A stretch of 64,000 bases of DNA, taken from the NCBI RefSeq assembly GCF_002443255.2, contig NW_019211458.1, positions 19,113,509 to 19,177,508 of the forward strand, given 5' to 3'. The stretch's first letter is position 1; every line of letters begins with the position of its first letter. Below are positions 34,421 through 45,149 of this stretch, piece by piece. Source of the DNA: Varroa destructor. Taxonomy: Eukaryota > Arthropoda > Arachnida > Mesostigmata > Varroidae. The notes beneath the pieces were generated by a model that ran no database searches, was not told the origin of the DNA, and saw only the letters and a list, made by a program, of their open reading frames with translations. A program made the translations under genes and the position numbers.

Positions 34421-34951
34421 CTAGCTTATCGACGCATGTCCGTACGCCGGCGATAGATTATTGTATTCTGCTGACGGAGCGTAACTGTCCCCTATATACC
34501 TGTATATAAACATCGATGGATAACGTGACAAATTAATTTTAAAAACCTCGCTTTTCCCCAATGGTAGCCAAAGGGATTTGAAAATCGTCTTGCCGATTTT
34601 GTTTTCGCTGCAAACACTTGAGTAGATAACGATGAGAGTTTTAGATGCGCGGATGTCGCTGTTACAGACTTTCACAGATAACTTTAATGATTTAATGTTT
34701 GTATCAGATCGTCTGTCTGCCTGTACGTCTCGATTTGTTAATCGAAGTAACCAGCAGAATAAGAAGCGTCCGCAGCTAGTAAAGTGGCCAGTGTAGTCTT
34801 CAACATATTCTTTTTTTATTGCTAACGAGAGAGCACTAACGAGTAACCGTAGTGAGGAGCTCAAAATATAGTGGCTAAACTTAGCCCCTTGAGTAGGTTG
34901 AAGGCATACATGGGCGGAATAGCTACGGCGGCAACGGCTCAGCAAGCTCAC
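34421..34951 (-). CDS. Longest open frame of the window, no ATG start
   Basis: About 176 codons on the minus strand, first codon GTG; the only Met is far downstream. If coding it would be a terminal exon: a pyrimidine-rich stretch ends in CTACTCAAG just before GAKFSHY, giving about 150 codons to the stop. The peptide mixes basic, Ser and hydrophobic residues without a recognised domain, signal peptide or repeat. By a rough composition estimate one frame this long is not very surprising in 64 kb. Confidence 0.14.
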   Translation of the reverse strand: MSLLSRCRRSYSAHVCLQPTQGAKFSHYILSSSLRLLVSALSLAIKKEYVEDYTGHFTSCGRFLFCWLLRLTNRDVQADRRSDTNIKSLKLSVKVCNSDIRASKTLIVIYSSVCSENKIGKTIFKSLWLPLGKSEVFKINLSRYPSMFIYRYIGDSYAPSAEYNNLSPAYGHASIS

Positions 34952-35008
34952 AGTTTATAAAGGTGCTGAAATTATTATCGGTGTGAGAGGACGATCTGCC
35001 CAGCGTGA

Positions 35009-35035
35009 CTAACCGAGAAGCGTCTCGGCGGTTAG
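35009..35035. repeat. Small bulged hairpin
   Basis: CTAACCG and CGGTTAG enclose AGA-AGCG-TCT plus a three-base bulge. Short and probably incidental. Confidence 0.4.
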
Positions 35036-35119
35036 ATGAAACTCTAGCATCTCGGCCTGATTGTTGTTGTAGTTTTCCATCTATTATCCTTAATTCTCCT
35101 GCCATTATCACTGATTAGT

Positions 35120-36900
35120 GACAACAACTGTGGTGCAGTCTACTAATGACACAAGTGAAGAATAGAAATAGGCGTAATGACAAAAGACGACATCAGAATA
35201 AACACAACTTCAAGTTAATACTGATCTTCGTAGAACTGGTAGCTAGTTGCTTGTTCTGTTTGTTTGCTGATAGATTTCTCGACTTATGGCGGACCGGACC
35301 TTGACTTTCGCTTCGTTCTTATCGGCCCGCACTCTGTGCTTCTGCTTGGTTCAGCAGCTCTTTTAACGACAATCTAACGCGTAACGACTGTGTACAAACA
35401 CGGAGCGCTGCAAAAGGCGTCAGGCTGTCTGCTAAACTCGACAACAAACGTGAGGGCTTGACAGGTGACTGTGCTGTACTCGATAGAGACATACAAAATC
35501 CCTGACAGATAAGCGAAGAATCGGGCGGTTACTCGTTTTGTCACTAAAGTTATTTTTCTCGCTTGACTGTGAAAAATCCAAAAAGGCATAACTCAAATGA
35601 AGGTTGAGAATGTTCGAGGGCAGGGTTCGGGCGTCTTTAGGCAATGATTTAGATTGACGTTTACCAGGTGTTTTTTATTCTTTTGATAAAGATTTAGATC
35701 AACGACGGGCAAGTCGTGAGCGTCGCTGTGACAAAATTGTTAAAACGGGAAAGAAGCCAAATAGAACATTACAATATTTATTATTAAGAACTGCTAAGTA
35801 GCTCTAAGTTCGTTCGCCAGCTTCTAAGTTCCCCGCGCCACAAGTGTATCTTGTACCAAATCTGTTTTCGCGCCTTGAAGCATAAGTAATCCCTGCTAAC
35901 ATTTTCTACTTGACTGTCGACTCTTCATCAGTATCTGGTCGTAAAAATCCAACAAATCATCTGTCCTAGCATACAGGCTCCAGCAGAATTCTCCAACTAT
36001 GTCTCTGTTTATTAGGGTAGGCCCTTCAATGAACTTTATAGACTATACGCTGACAGTAGGATGTACAGTCCACTTTATAAATTGCGTATCAGTCTCCGTA
36101 ACGGATATGCGCGCACCGCACTAATAAGAGTAATAGCCACAATCTCAATTGGGAGCTCGTCGCTGATCGGTACTACCTATAGCTCCCTTCTTTTGATTTT
36201 CCCTTGCCGACAAATATTCTCGAAAACAAATAGAGTTTTAAGTTCGACTATAGCTTCACTAACTTACGATTACACCAGAACTGATCAACATACCTAGTGC
36301 CACTAAAGATATTTCACATCCGCTGCGCGTACAGGACCACCCAGAGTTATGAGGAGTCCATATATCCTATCTCTAAGTCGCCAATACGAAAATTTCTTGC
36401 ATACGATATGTTTGTTTTGTATATATAATTGTGTCAGTAGCACGTTGCAGGGCTCACACTCGCTTTTTTGCCTCTATATCCACTGCCGTAGTGAATTACG
36501 AGTGTAAAATTCTGCCGGGACGTTCTTGATAGCGCTATGACGAAATGTTCGAAGTTCCGTACCCCAGTTTGCCTTTCTTTTTCACTGCTCTTTGTTTTTC
36601 TTCTTTCTTTTTTACGGCTGACGATAAGAAGAGACGTGCGATCCGGGGCTTTGTTTGATTTGTTCCTTACTCATTGTCTAGCAGATAAAATTTGTACCTT
36701 CAACGCTCTGTTTTGTTCTTGCTTTCACAAACGTTTCCTCCTCGGTCCTTCTTTGTCGGCCTAGCACCTCGAGGCAAATGGTGAATGTTGCACGCGCTGG
36801 AACGACTCGATGAAGTCAGCCGAAGTCTGCTGCGGCTGTTAGGCACCACGCCAGGAGTAATGCTTAGAAGCAAAAACTCAAGCTAGCTCCCTATTTCTTT
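35120..36900. other. No supported gene
   Basis: Frames at 35374-35644 (minus) and 36061-36297, 36537-36764 (plus) are open for 70-78 codons. They lack paired start and splice evidence and have no recognisable domain. Confidence 0.35.
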
Positions 36901-37027
36901 GATCCGATGGAGCCTCCGACAGATATCCTTTGTTCTTTCACCCTTACCTGTACAATCTTCAGCTTCCCCTTTTTGTTTGCTGTGCACAGTTTGCTATGAC
37001 ATATATGAACAGTTATAGCAGTAATAG

Positions 37028-37250
37028 CAGCCGCAAGCGGCAGGCTGTTATAACTCGCTTCTCGTCTCCAGAAGAACTAGAGAAGAGGGAGATAAAAGAA
37101 CGTGGAAAAGCCAACGAGAAGTGGAAAAGACGCTGGCGCTTGCCAGTTATGCATCGACGAAGACCGATAGAGTGCTGAGAGTGGCTAGAGCTAGGACAAG
37201 CAGAAACGCAGAAAGCCCTGCTAATGCAACAACAACAATCTGCTTTGTTC
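37028..37250 (+). CDS. Candidate exon ending in a GTAAGT donor
   Basis: A frame opening after a TAG at 37025 runs 74 codons plus one base to GTTC/GTAAGT (GT at 37251-37252). The peptide is Arg/Glu/Lys-rich, then ALASYASTKTDRVLRVARAR and an Ala/Asn/Thr part encoded by a CAA-type repeat. A second frame, with its own ATG at 36996, overlaps it and is equally polar (SSPEELEKREIKERGK) before stopping at 37178. The strand is purine-rich, so both frames look hydrophilic automatically. Either a coding exon or a 5' UTR exon would fit. Confidence 0.22.
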
Positions 37251-40200
37251 GTAAGTTCTGTCGGTTCGCTCGTTGGCCCTCTTGTTTATTGAATTCCTTC
37301 GAGTATCTTCTGCACGACTCTGGGTTTGCTTTGCCCCTCTTTGCCATCTTGGGCGATCCCTTATTATGCATAAACGCAATGTGCGCTTTCTAACCGCCGA
37401 CCAGTTCCCTCAGCGCTCGTTGTGGATTATTAAACTGATAGTTGATAGAGAGCCACTGATCTATCTGTTGAGAAGACGAAAGTTCCTCTTCTTCTTTCAT
37501 TTACTTGCGATAAGCTATTGTAATCGCTTCTATGGTTATTGTTGCCTGTTCGTAGGTTGTGCCAGCCCAGAAGCCGCAGGATGATAACGTACGTTTGGCT
37601 GTACACCATAGCTTATCACGTCAGTAAGTCTGTAAGCTAGTACAGCGCTAAACTGTTTGGAAAATAACTTGATTTCAATTGTTGTTTTCGCGGTCTGTCA
37701 GTTACATTTTACCGTCTTCTGGTAGATTTGTAACGCCCAACGTAGATGTGGGTGTAATGAGTTTGACATACCGCGAACACAGTCAAATGTAATATATGAG
37801 CCAATAACAGTTGAAGGTCAGATCAAATTTTCAATAATATTTAAAATAATATATTCTTCCGGTAAATGCTATGATCTCCTGATCTTGGAAGAACCCCCTA
37901 CTAGCAGTATAGGACCTGCAAAAGGGGCCGCAACATGGATTTTTGGTAAAAGCATTAGTAGGCTAACCTAATTAAAAAAAGAAATCAATAAAGCTCTAGA
38001 TTCAAAATTGAAAACATTTCTAGTATCTTATACCTATTTTTTTACCCGGCGACCTAAAACGCCCAAAATAACTACAGTAGGTCTAAAGGACATATTGAAG
38101 ATTGTTATATGGACAGAATAAATGAACAAGGTGACAAAGCAACAACGATTGCTTGTTATGGTAGCGCTATTGTGACACTAATAGAAAAAGGAACATATCC
38201 TACAATTAACATAATCAACATGGGCACGAGCATAAATGTTATATGCGCTTTCAGGCCGCATTCATGCAGACCACGTTTGCTGTGGTAAAAACAAAATAAA
38301 AAAATTGCCCGCTAATTGTTAAGAAGAAAGCAAACTTGATTCTGCAAGATGTCAAGCAATGGCGCCAGAAGGAACAGCAGAAAATACGCTGGACCATATA
38401 TACGCGGCAAATGATAATTAATCAAATTTTTTCCTTTCTTGCCTTCATTTTCTTCCTTCCTACCCCCGAATAGCAAACTCAAATTGGGTCGATGTCTCTG
38501 TTTCAATAAAGTCACGCCGTCCTGCCACTATTAAACGCTTACGCACTACGTGTACCCGGGGACCATTGGCCATACCTACGCCAGTCGAATCGCAGGTTAA
38601 CGAAGCGACACTCATGAATTCCCGGCGGGGCTCCACAGGGCTCTTTCACAGCAAGAATGATACAGCAATTTGGGCATCATTGAATCCTAGTCCAAAAGAA
38701 ATGGGTCCGCAGCTGAGTGAGAGCGCGAAATAAATCCTTAAAGTATATACAATGTAACGTAACCACGGCTAATGTCCTGGCTGAAACGAATCGAAACGGG
38801 GTGTCACCTGCGCAGAATCTGTACGCTCGACGCGGTCTTTTGTATAGCGTAACCCTAAGGGTTTTCAAAAAAACTGAATCTGTCTATTCGCCGATCTATC
38901 TGTGTTCACGTATGTGAGGAAGCAATATTTTTGGTTTGTCATTAACACAGTAAGAAGGAACGGTTAAATATTAACAATAATTTAGCTATGCCGAGGGAGT
39001 GGAACAAATGTGAATATATGGGAGGCTTGAAACAGAGCTTTACAAGGGGAGCAAACGCACATAACTAACATATTAGTCCTGTACCTGTGTAAAAAGCGAA
39101 GCGAAGATTGCAATTAGCAGTTGGGCACTATCAGGCAGGAGGCACGAAGAGTGCGAGGGACGAGAAATGAACCGCTCAAGGTGAGCCAGCGGACGGTACG
39201 TTACTAGGCGATGGCTGACGATAACATAGGCAAGGGGAGCCGTACGCGCCAGCAGCAATATCAGCTGCGGAGCCAGACGAAACAGCAACTACGCAGAGTA
39301 GTTCCGATAATATGTTCATGCTCTTGTCAACTGCGTTCGAAACGTGATATTCGGCAGGCCGGCGCAGCAAGGACCGTGCGGTCCGGATAGATATTGACAC
39401 AATTTTGCCTTGGCCAAATTAGAAGGACGTCAGGAAAGAACTAAGGACCAGGCATTTGTTGGACACTATCCGATTGACGTGGCAGAAATGGATAACGTGC
39501 AAAATCGTTCGGACAGTGCTATGTTTGGCTTGTAAAAATAAAAATCAGCGCAAGTAGCGCGTACTTAGACATCGACTAAATGAGGGTCATGCTTGAATTC
39601 TAATTCCAGATGTAGTCACCCCTAGTGAAAGTCAGACAATAAAAATCAGATCTCAGTATCTTGTTTGATAATGAGGAGCAAACTCTAAGCTACCAGTAGA
39701 ATGAATAATTACATAGGGCATAGCATGCATACCTGTGGCCTTCCTATACGCTACAGGCATCACTGTAATGAACCAGAAGCTCACATATTTATATATTTAC
39801 CTCGCATAAAAAGACCGCTTATCTGAACAAGCAACCGGCAGTTTATACGTAAATGTAGTGAAGTTTTTGTGACACGGCGTTGGCTGGCAAGATATTGTAA
39901 CGTAATATATTGTAGCTTATATACCGTTATTGACGTTTATCTAAATCAATCCCACTGAAGCGTTGCTCATACCCGAAAAACTGACCAATTAGGCCAACAT
40001 TATATACGTACAGCGAACGCGTGTATGCACTGCTAAAGAATCTATACACGTGTCTAAGCAACATACGTATAAAAGGAGCCATTACATATATAAATCGTTA
40101 GATTAACTTGCATTATCAACTGTGCGAAGTTGCCATAGTGGTCCGCTGTATATGGACCAAGAGTCGCGTGAGGTTCCTCCTAAAGAACTGCGGTTGTTAA

Positions 40201-40510
40201 AAGTGGATCGAACAGATTTACTTGCTGTTATCTAATAAGAAAGTATGTGTCAAACCTGTAGAAATATAGTAAATAATCAGCGCGATCGTATCGTTTATTC
40301 AGTAATCGAAAGGAGATATCAAACCTTAATGCTATAGCACAACATTGAGGCACAGTTACTAATGTTATTAGATATGTTTGTTTTAACTGGAAGCACAATA
40401 GTTGTTCAGCGAAAGTACTGTGTTGTTTAAAACATGTATATTTTGAATATGCCGTTGACACTTATGTATGGAAAATGAACACATCTATATACGAAAATAC
40501 CCAATTCGAC

Positions 40511-40529
40511 ATATATATATATATATATA
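40511..40529. repeat. AT microsatellite
   Basis: Alternating AT tract followed by ACACATATATAC. Confidence 0.85.
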
Positions 40530-41278
40530 CACATATATACGTTGTTTGCACCCCTCCTTGTGCATAAGGTAGAACTAAAACCGAAAGGAAGAGAGTCTGT
40601 TGAACCTCGGCCTGTTGAAGTGTACAACGAACAAGAAGTTTGCGACAATACTCGGTTATTTTTTTAATTATTAATTAACAAAAATCTGTTTCTTTTAAGG
40701 ATGCACCAATAATTCTCTGTAAGGTATTGAGTTGGATGAATATTTGCACTTTTAGATGACATGCTATATAGGTTTAGTTAAGGAGGTAAAAAGCCATAAA
40801 AAAAAATGCCTTCATATTGCTTCAGAATTTTCGTAAATCTTCTTCTATACAGTTTGTTAGGTTTCGTTTGCCTAAGTGTAAAAACTAACTACGGATTATG
40901 TGGAGGTTTGTAACATAAGTTTCAACCTAACTCATATTTTAAAGGCAATTGGGTTATACTTTAAAATGCTTAAAGAGCTGGTTTATACTTGCTGTGCAAT
41001 ACCGCACCTGTACGGCATCTCAGGCCCTATCGTCAGCCCTCTAACGACCTGATGCTCTAGGTTGTGACCGTCATTTCGCGCGAATCATATTCCCTGCATC
41101 ATACCGTGCACAATAGTTATTACATGCCAGTAGTTATATTGGCTTAACAATCTAGATTGGGTAAGGTCAATATGTGATGAACGAATGTTATATGTATGAA
41201 AGCTCCTCTTGATCGCTATATTTTCTCTGTTTGGACTCCCAGTTCGCCTTATAAACATCATCCTTTCCACACTCTAAT

Positions 41279-41302
41279 ACACACACACACACACACGCGC
41301 GC
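41279..41302. repeat. AC microsatellite grading into GC
   Basis: Nine AC units followed by three GC units, an alternating purine-pyrimidine tract prone to Z-DNA. Confidence 0.85.
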
Positions 41303-42088
41303 ATACAAACGTATATAGTATCTAGGTGTTTCGTATGATCTATTTTCTATTATGCCATTGCGTGTACATCTGTTTGTATTTATACGTGTGTGCGTAGGAT
41401 GAATATCACCACACAGAATGCCGGGATCGTTGTGGAACCGCCGCCTTCAGCAGCAGTTTCGCCCCATCGATGCTTTCGTTAGTTGAGCCAGTGATATATT
41501 ATTGTGTGTACTTGTGCCATCTGAGGGGCGGAGTTACTATGCCCGTATGCGCTGGTGACTGAACCTCTGAACGCTGACTCTGACAATCGCAGAAGCGGTG
41601 TCCTACCAGCGCTACCCGCCGCTGGCATCGGCTACAGCAACGCTACAGTATCGCTCGTTTAATTAAGAGGCTTTGCGCTGCTATTACTTCAAGCAAAGTT
41701 CGGTTCCAACGATTTCTGGTTGACTATCATCGTCTTATTCTCATTGCCTTTTATATGTTTTTTTCTCTCAAAAGGGAAACTAAAATTAATGAAATTGTAT
41801 TGACGACGATACGCATCGCTGACGCGATGGCGACCTTTGACTTTGTGCATAGCGAAGGCTGCTGGTTGTGCTGCAGTGGTTGTATCACTCTTGGTGCCAA
41901 TATCAGGGCTCCAAGGATTTCGAGTTGACAGTTGAAGTTTTTCACACTCGGTTGCCGCTCGCCGATGCGTCCGGTTTTCCCTTTGCAATTGCATCGATAC
42001 CTTGTGTACACATGTCGACTACAATTAAATTTTATCAACTCATCCGAAGACTGCAGTCTAATAAATCATAGCATAGATAGAGAATCCC

Positions 42089-42105
42089 ATATATATATAT
42101 ATATA
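42089..42105. repeat. AT microsatellite
   Basis: Short alternating AT tract. Confidence 0.85.
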
Positions 42106-42238
42106 GATGTCTTGTTCTTGTATCTGTTCGGTTGCCGCTTGGCAAGAGATTGAGCAATCAATGAAATGCCCAAAAGACGAGTCTTCTGGCTATGATCCTT
42201 AACGCGAAAGTATCTACTAATACACACGTAAATCAATT

Positions 42239-42257
42239 TATATATATATATATATAT
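42239..42257. repeat. TA microsatellite
   Basis: Short alternating TA tract, 150 bases from the one at 42089. Confidence 0.85.
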
Positions 42258-43294
42258 GACTGCGATATTTTACGTAAGAATTTCTCTCAGTTACGTGTCT
42301 TATTTTATAGATGTGCCGGTCTTCTCTAAGTAGTTTTATATGAAGGCACATAGAGCTTTAACTATGCGTGTCTCTCTACCATATCGGTTTGCGAATTTTT
42401 TCTGCTACGGGGCACAAAAGCACCTCGTTTTTTGCTAAAGTCATGGCGCTATCGTATAACTAGACTTCGATTATTTGTAAAGATAACTGCAAAATACAAC
42501 TAACCCATGTAAACATAGACGACTGATTCTGATACCATGCCATTTGGTGATAACAAAGACACCAAACTATGTTTTTGAGATCAACATGACTAAAATAGAT
42601 CTTTTAGTCAGTTTCATACGTACGGATTACCTGTAAGCAATCATGATTCTCTTCATTTGAGTATTGTTGCATGTTGTGCCCGCTTAAGTAAAAATCGATA
42701 AAAATATTTAACCTGCTGTATTCGGACTCTACTCGTAGGCAAGTTACGAACGAGCGGCCGGCGCGCGGTATAACAAAGTTACAGTTATGATTGGCACTAA
42801 AATTGCCAAATACTCAATGCTGACGTGTATTTGAGACATGGCAAAAAAGGTGGCACCAGAACTCTGGATCCACGTGACCTATCGGATTGAGTACTTTGTA
42901 TCGTTTCCTGCATAGAAATAGTATTACCTCGAAGAAAAGTCCTATGCTACTATGTGATACGCATTGAAATGAGCACTCCCGACATATAGATACGTATAAT
43001 CGGACGCGTTAGTCTAAAGACGTCGCACCGAATAAAAATAAAGTTAGGTATTGTGATCTCATTACCCATTTGCGAGATCTTCATATAATCTATTGCCAAG
43101 GATTGTTCCTTTCGAATACGCTGCTGATCAATTTTGATGTAACACTATGATACTGAATGAATGACCAATACACGGTTCCCGGGAAGATATCTTTTGTTGT
43201 CGCCTCAGTTCAGCCTAGCTCTTGAACTTGAATGGCTTGGATAGATCTGCGTTAATAAAAAATAAACAAAGTGTATCTTGGGTGTTCGGCGGAC

Positions 43295-43315
43295 ACTGAA
43301 ATAAATTATTTCAGT
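43295..43315. repeat. 21-base palindrome
   Basis: ACTGAAATAA and its perfect reverse complement TTATTTCAGT around a single central A. Too compact to be a transcription terminator; it could be a dimer binding site. Confidence 0.7.
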
Positions 43316-44014
43316 TTGAATTTACGAAGATTGGTGACCTTAAAAATCAGTATCGCCTAGCCCAAGATATCCTTGCGAACGTTAGGCTAATGGTATAACG
43401 TGGGCGGCACATAAGATGTCAATAGACAGGAAGTTTCTTTTAGGCGAGCCAGAGTGTTACGCAAGCTGTTTTTATCATTTAAAAAATTTAGTAGGACATT
43501 TTGAAAGAAATCACAAAGAAGGAAATTTTGAGCCCGGCTACCTATCGCAAATAAGCTATAGACAGTGAACAGTGACTCCCAGTGATTAGTACAGCCTCCT
43601 TCACTATCGTCGTCCAAAAAGATGCATCCATTCAATGCACGTTATATCTGTTTTATTCTGGTAGACAAGCTAGCCATTTGCTAATAAACGATTGCCAATA
43701 GTGTCAGTGCTCGATTCTCGTCATGACGCTCGCTAGTACAAAATTACATACATAAACATAGGAACAGCGGTGTTCGGCTGTTACAATTAATGTAAGTTAA
43801 TGATACACAAGAACTGGTAACGTGGATAATTATATCTAACTAGGGGCGAATACACCTCGTGGTTCGTTGTACATATGTGAATGTAAACGCAATGTGTATA
43901 TTTTCCAATACATCAGAAAGCGCGTCGTCGAGAGCTGATGACAGGGTATCATGAGGAAAAATCACTCTATACACACACTCGTATATCGAGAAGTCCTATC
44001 AAGACATCCGGCCA

Positions 44015-44230
44015 TTACGACTCAGCCATTGGTGAAGAAGGATCTTCTTTGTTGAAAGTCTTCAAATATCGTACAAAACTTGTCGCATAGGTTTTTCTGC
44101 CAGAAACAGATCCGCCGACTCTCGATTGATTTTTTTCCACGACCGCTGCTTGCCCACCGGCCTCGCCGCTACCTCCGCTTCCGTTAATATGGTACTTACG
44201 TTTTTTGTATGTGCGCCGTATGGCTATCGA
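44015..44230 (-). CDS. Candidate terminal exon, Gly/Ser- then Lys-rich
   Basis: On the minus strand a frame opens after a TGA at 44231-44233 and runs 71 codons to TAA at 44015-44017. It contains no initiator Met. The peptide has a basic RRTYKKRK cluster, a GSGGSGEAGG linker, then a polar stretch ending SSPMAES. This layout looks like a flexible C-terminus. It reads across a GTAAGT donor motif that ends the competing frame described in the next entry. The region is GC-rich compared with its flanks. Confidence 0.22.
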   Translation of the reverse strand, partial: SIAIRRTYKKRKYHINGSGGSGEAGGQAAVVEKNQSRVGGSVSGRKTYATSFVRYLKTFNKEDPSSPMAES

Positions 44231-44375
44231 TCACCTTCCCACACGTGTACCAACATCTGCCGCCGTCAGGGCGGACGAATCCACGAAGATCGTAAGTGAC
44301 GACGATCGTATCGTGTTGAGTCGACGTGTAAAAAATATCGATGCGACACAATCTCGGCGGTGACAAGCGGCGGGA
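44200..44375 (-). CDS. Candidate exon ending in a GTAAGT donor
   Basis: On the minus strand a frame opens after a TAA at 44376-44378 and reaches AAAAAAC/GTAAGT (motif at forward 44194-44199) after 58 codons plus two bases. Its end reads RCWYTCGKVIDSHTAHIQK, which recalls a C2H2 zinc finger (Cys pair, GK, later His residues). The Cys spacing is three and the His spacing is too short for the standard motif, so this is only a resemblance. It overlaps the 44015-44230 frame in another phase; alternative splicing could use one or the other. Confidence 0.2.
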
Positions 44376-44476
44376 TTACGGTAACGTTAAGCTGAGAAAA
44401 GGTTCGTCTTTTTGACAGTGATTTTATTGCTACAGCTACAACCGGTAACGTCGCTGATTTTTCTTCTCGCTCCCTG

Positions 44477-44731
44477 TTAATGTTGGTTCCCGGATCTCCC
44501 GTCCCTCCTCCAAAGGCCAGTGAATCGAACCCCGATGATCACAAAGCAAAAAAGTTCAAAAAACTCCGCAATCTTTCCCTTTTTCCATCTTAGTGTCATC
44601 GTTTGACGACGCATAACGGCTCCAGAGAAGGCAACTGCTACAGCTCGCTGCTGTGTTTCTTTAATAACTGACGTATAGTTTTTAATGTTGTTGTAGATAT
44701 TGCCGTTGCCGTTGTTGCTGCTCGCCGCCAT
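44477..44731 (-). CDS. Candidate ORF, Asn/Gly-rich N-terminus
   Basis: ATG at 44731 (minus) in good context (ACGATGGCG) opens 84 codons: MAASSNNGNGNIYNNIKNY, then a Gln/Ala/Val stretch, a basic segment and a hydrophobic run near the end. An upstream in-frame ATG at 44770 adds 13 residues. The first part is encoded by CAACAA/CGGCAA repeats. The frame directly upstream on the same strand is also open (44682-44870) and ends in a Gln-rich run from the same repeat, so only one phase can be right. No family is recognised. Confidence 0.17.
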   Translation of the reverse strand: MAASSNNGNGNIYNNIKNYTSVIKETQQRAVAVAFSGAVMRRQTMTLRWKKGKIAEFFELFCFVIIGVRFTGLWRRDGRSGNQH

Positions 44732-44870
44732 CGTTCCCAGTTGTCCACACCGACACCCTCCGGACTTCACAGTAGTCTATGAATTTCAGCTCGGCCAATG
44801 TTGACGTGCGTTTCGACGACGTCTTGAAGTTGAACGCGTAGCTCTCGCTACGCTGTAACGAAGCCCCCAA

Positions 44871-45137
44871 TTAAGCCTTCTGGCACATCAAACGACCGAT
44901 ATATGGCTCGTTTTTCGTCGGATCTTCCTTCGATCGCGCGCATGTTTGTATTTCGTTTTCTCCATCATTAGTATTGGGTGCAATACCAGTCAGATACGCC
45001 ATGGCCACACGTTCGAGGCGAAGTTCCTTGAGCAAGCGCCACCAATAACCAATTGCGTGGCGGTCACAAGATGCCGAAAGACTATGTTGCCTGTTGCTGC
45101 TGTTCGAAAGCTGGGTTACCCTGGAGAAACTGGCCAT
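44871..45137 (-). CDS. Candidate ORF at the 5' end of the 44-45 kb cluster
   Basis: ATG at 45137 (minus), 88 residues, beginning MASFSRVTQLSNSSNRQHSL and continuing with a Trp/Leu/Arg helix-like part, then an acidic and Lys-rich polar tail. It is followed on the same strand by two more open frames. GC content and CpG frequency are higher than in the flanks, as in a 5' gene region. No domain is recognised. Confidence 0.16.
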   Translation of the reverse strand: MASFSRVTQLSNSSNRQHSLSASCDRHAIGYWWRLLKELRLERVAMAYLTGIAPNTNDGENEIQTCARSKEDPTKNEPYIGRLMCQKA

Positions 45138-45149
45138 TAGCTAACGAGA

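Larger units (their letters stand above)
37260..44000. other. Long stretch without a supported gene
   Basis: Mostly AT-rich. Contains TA tracts (40511-40529, 42089-42105, 42239-42257), an AC/GC tract (41279-41302) and a 21-base palindrome (43295-43315). The 39060-39400 and 41420-42070 patches are GC-richer, with overlapping frames of 65-101 codons on both strands, but none has convincing splice or start context. Confidence 0.4.

Noticed and set aside
39885..39905. TGGCAAGAT, the seed region of miR-31
   Set aside because: The rest of the mature sequence does not match and there is no fold-back.
14151..44867. Identical octapeptide GASLQRSE in minus-strand frames at 14151-14174 and 44844-44867
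   Set aside because: The flanks differ completely, and an eight-residue match between two points of a 64 kb six-frame translation is within chance expectation.
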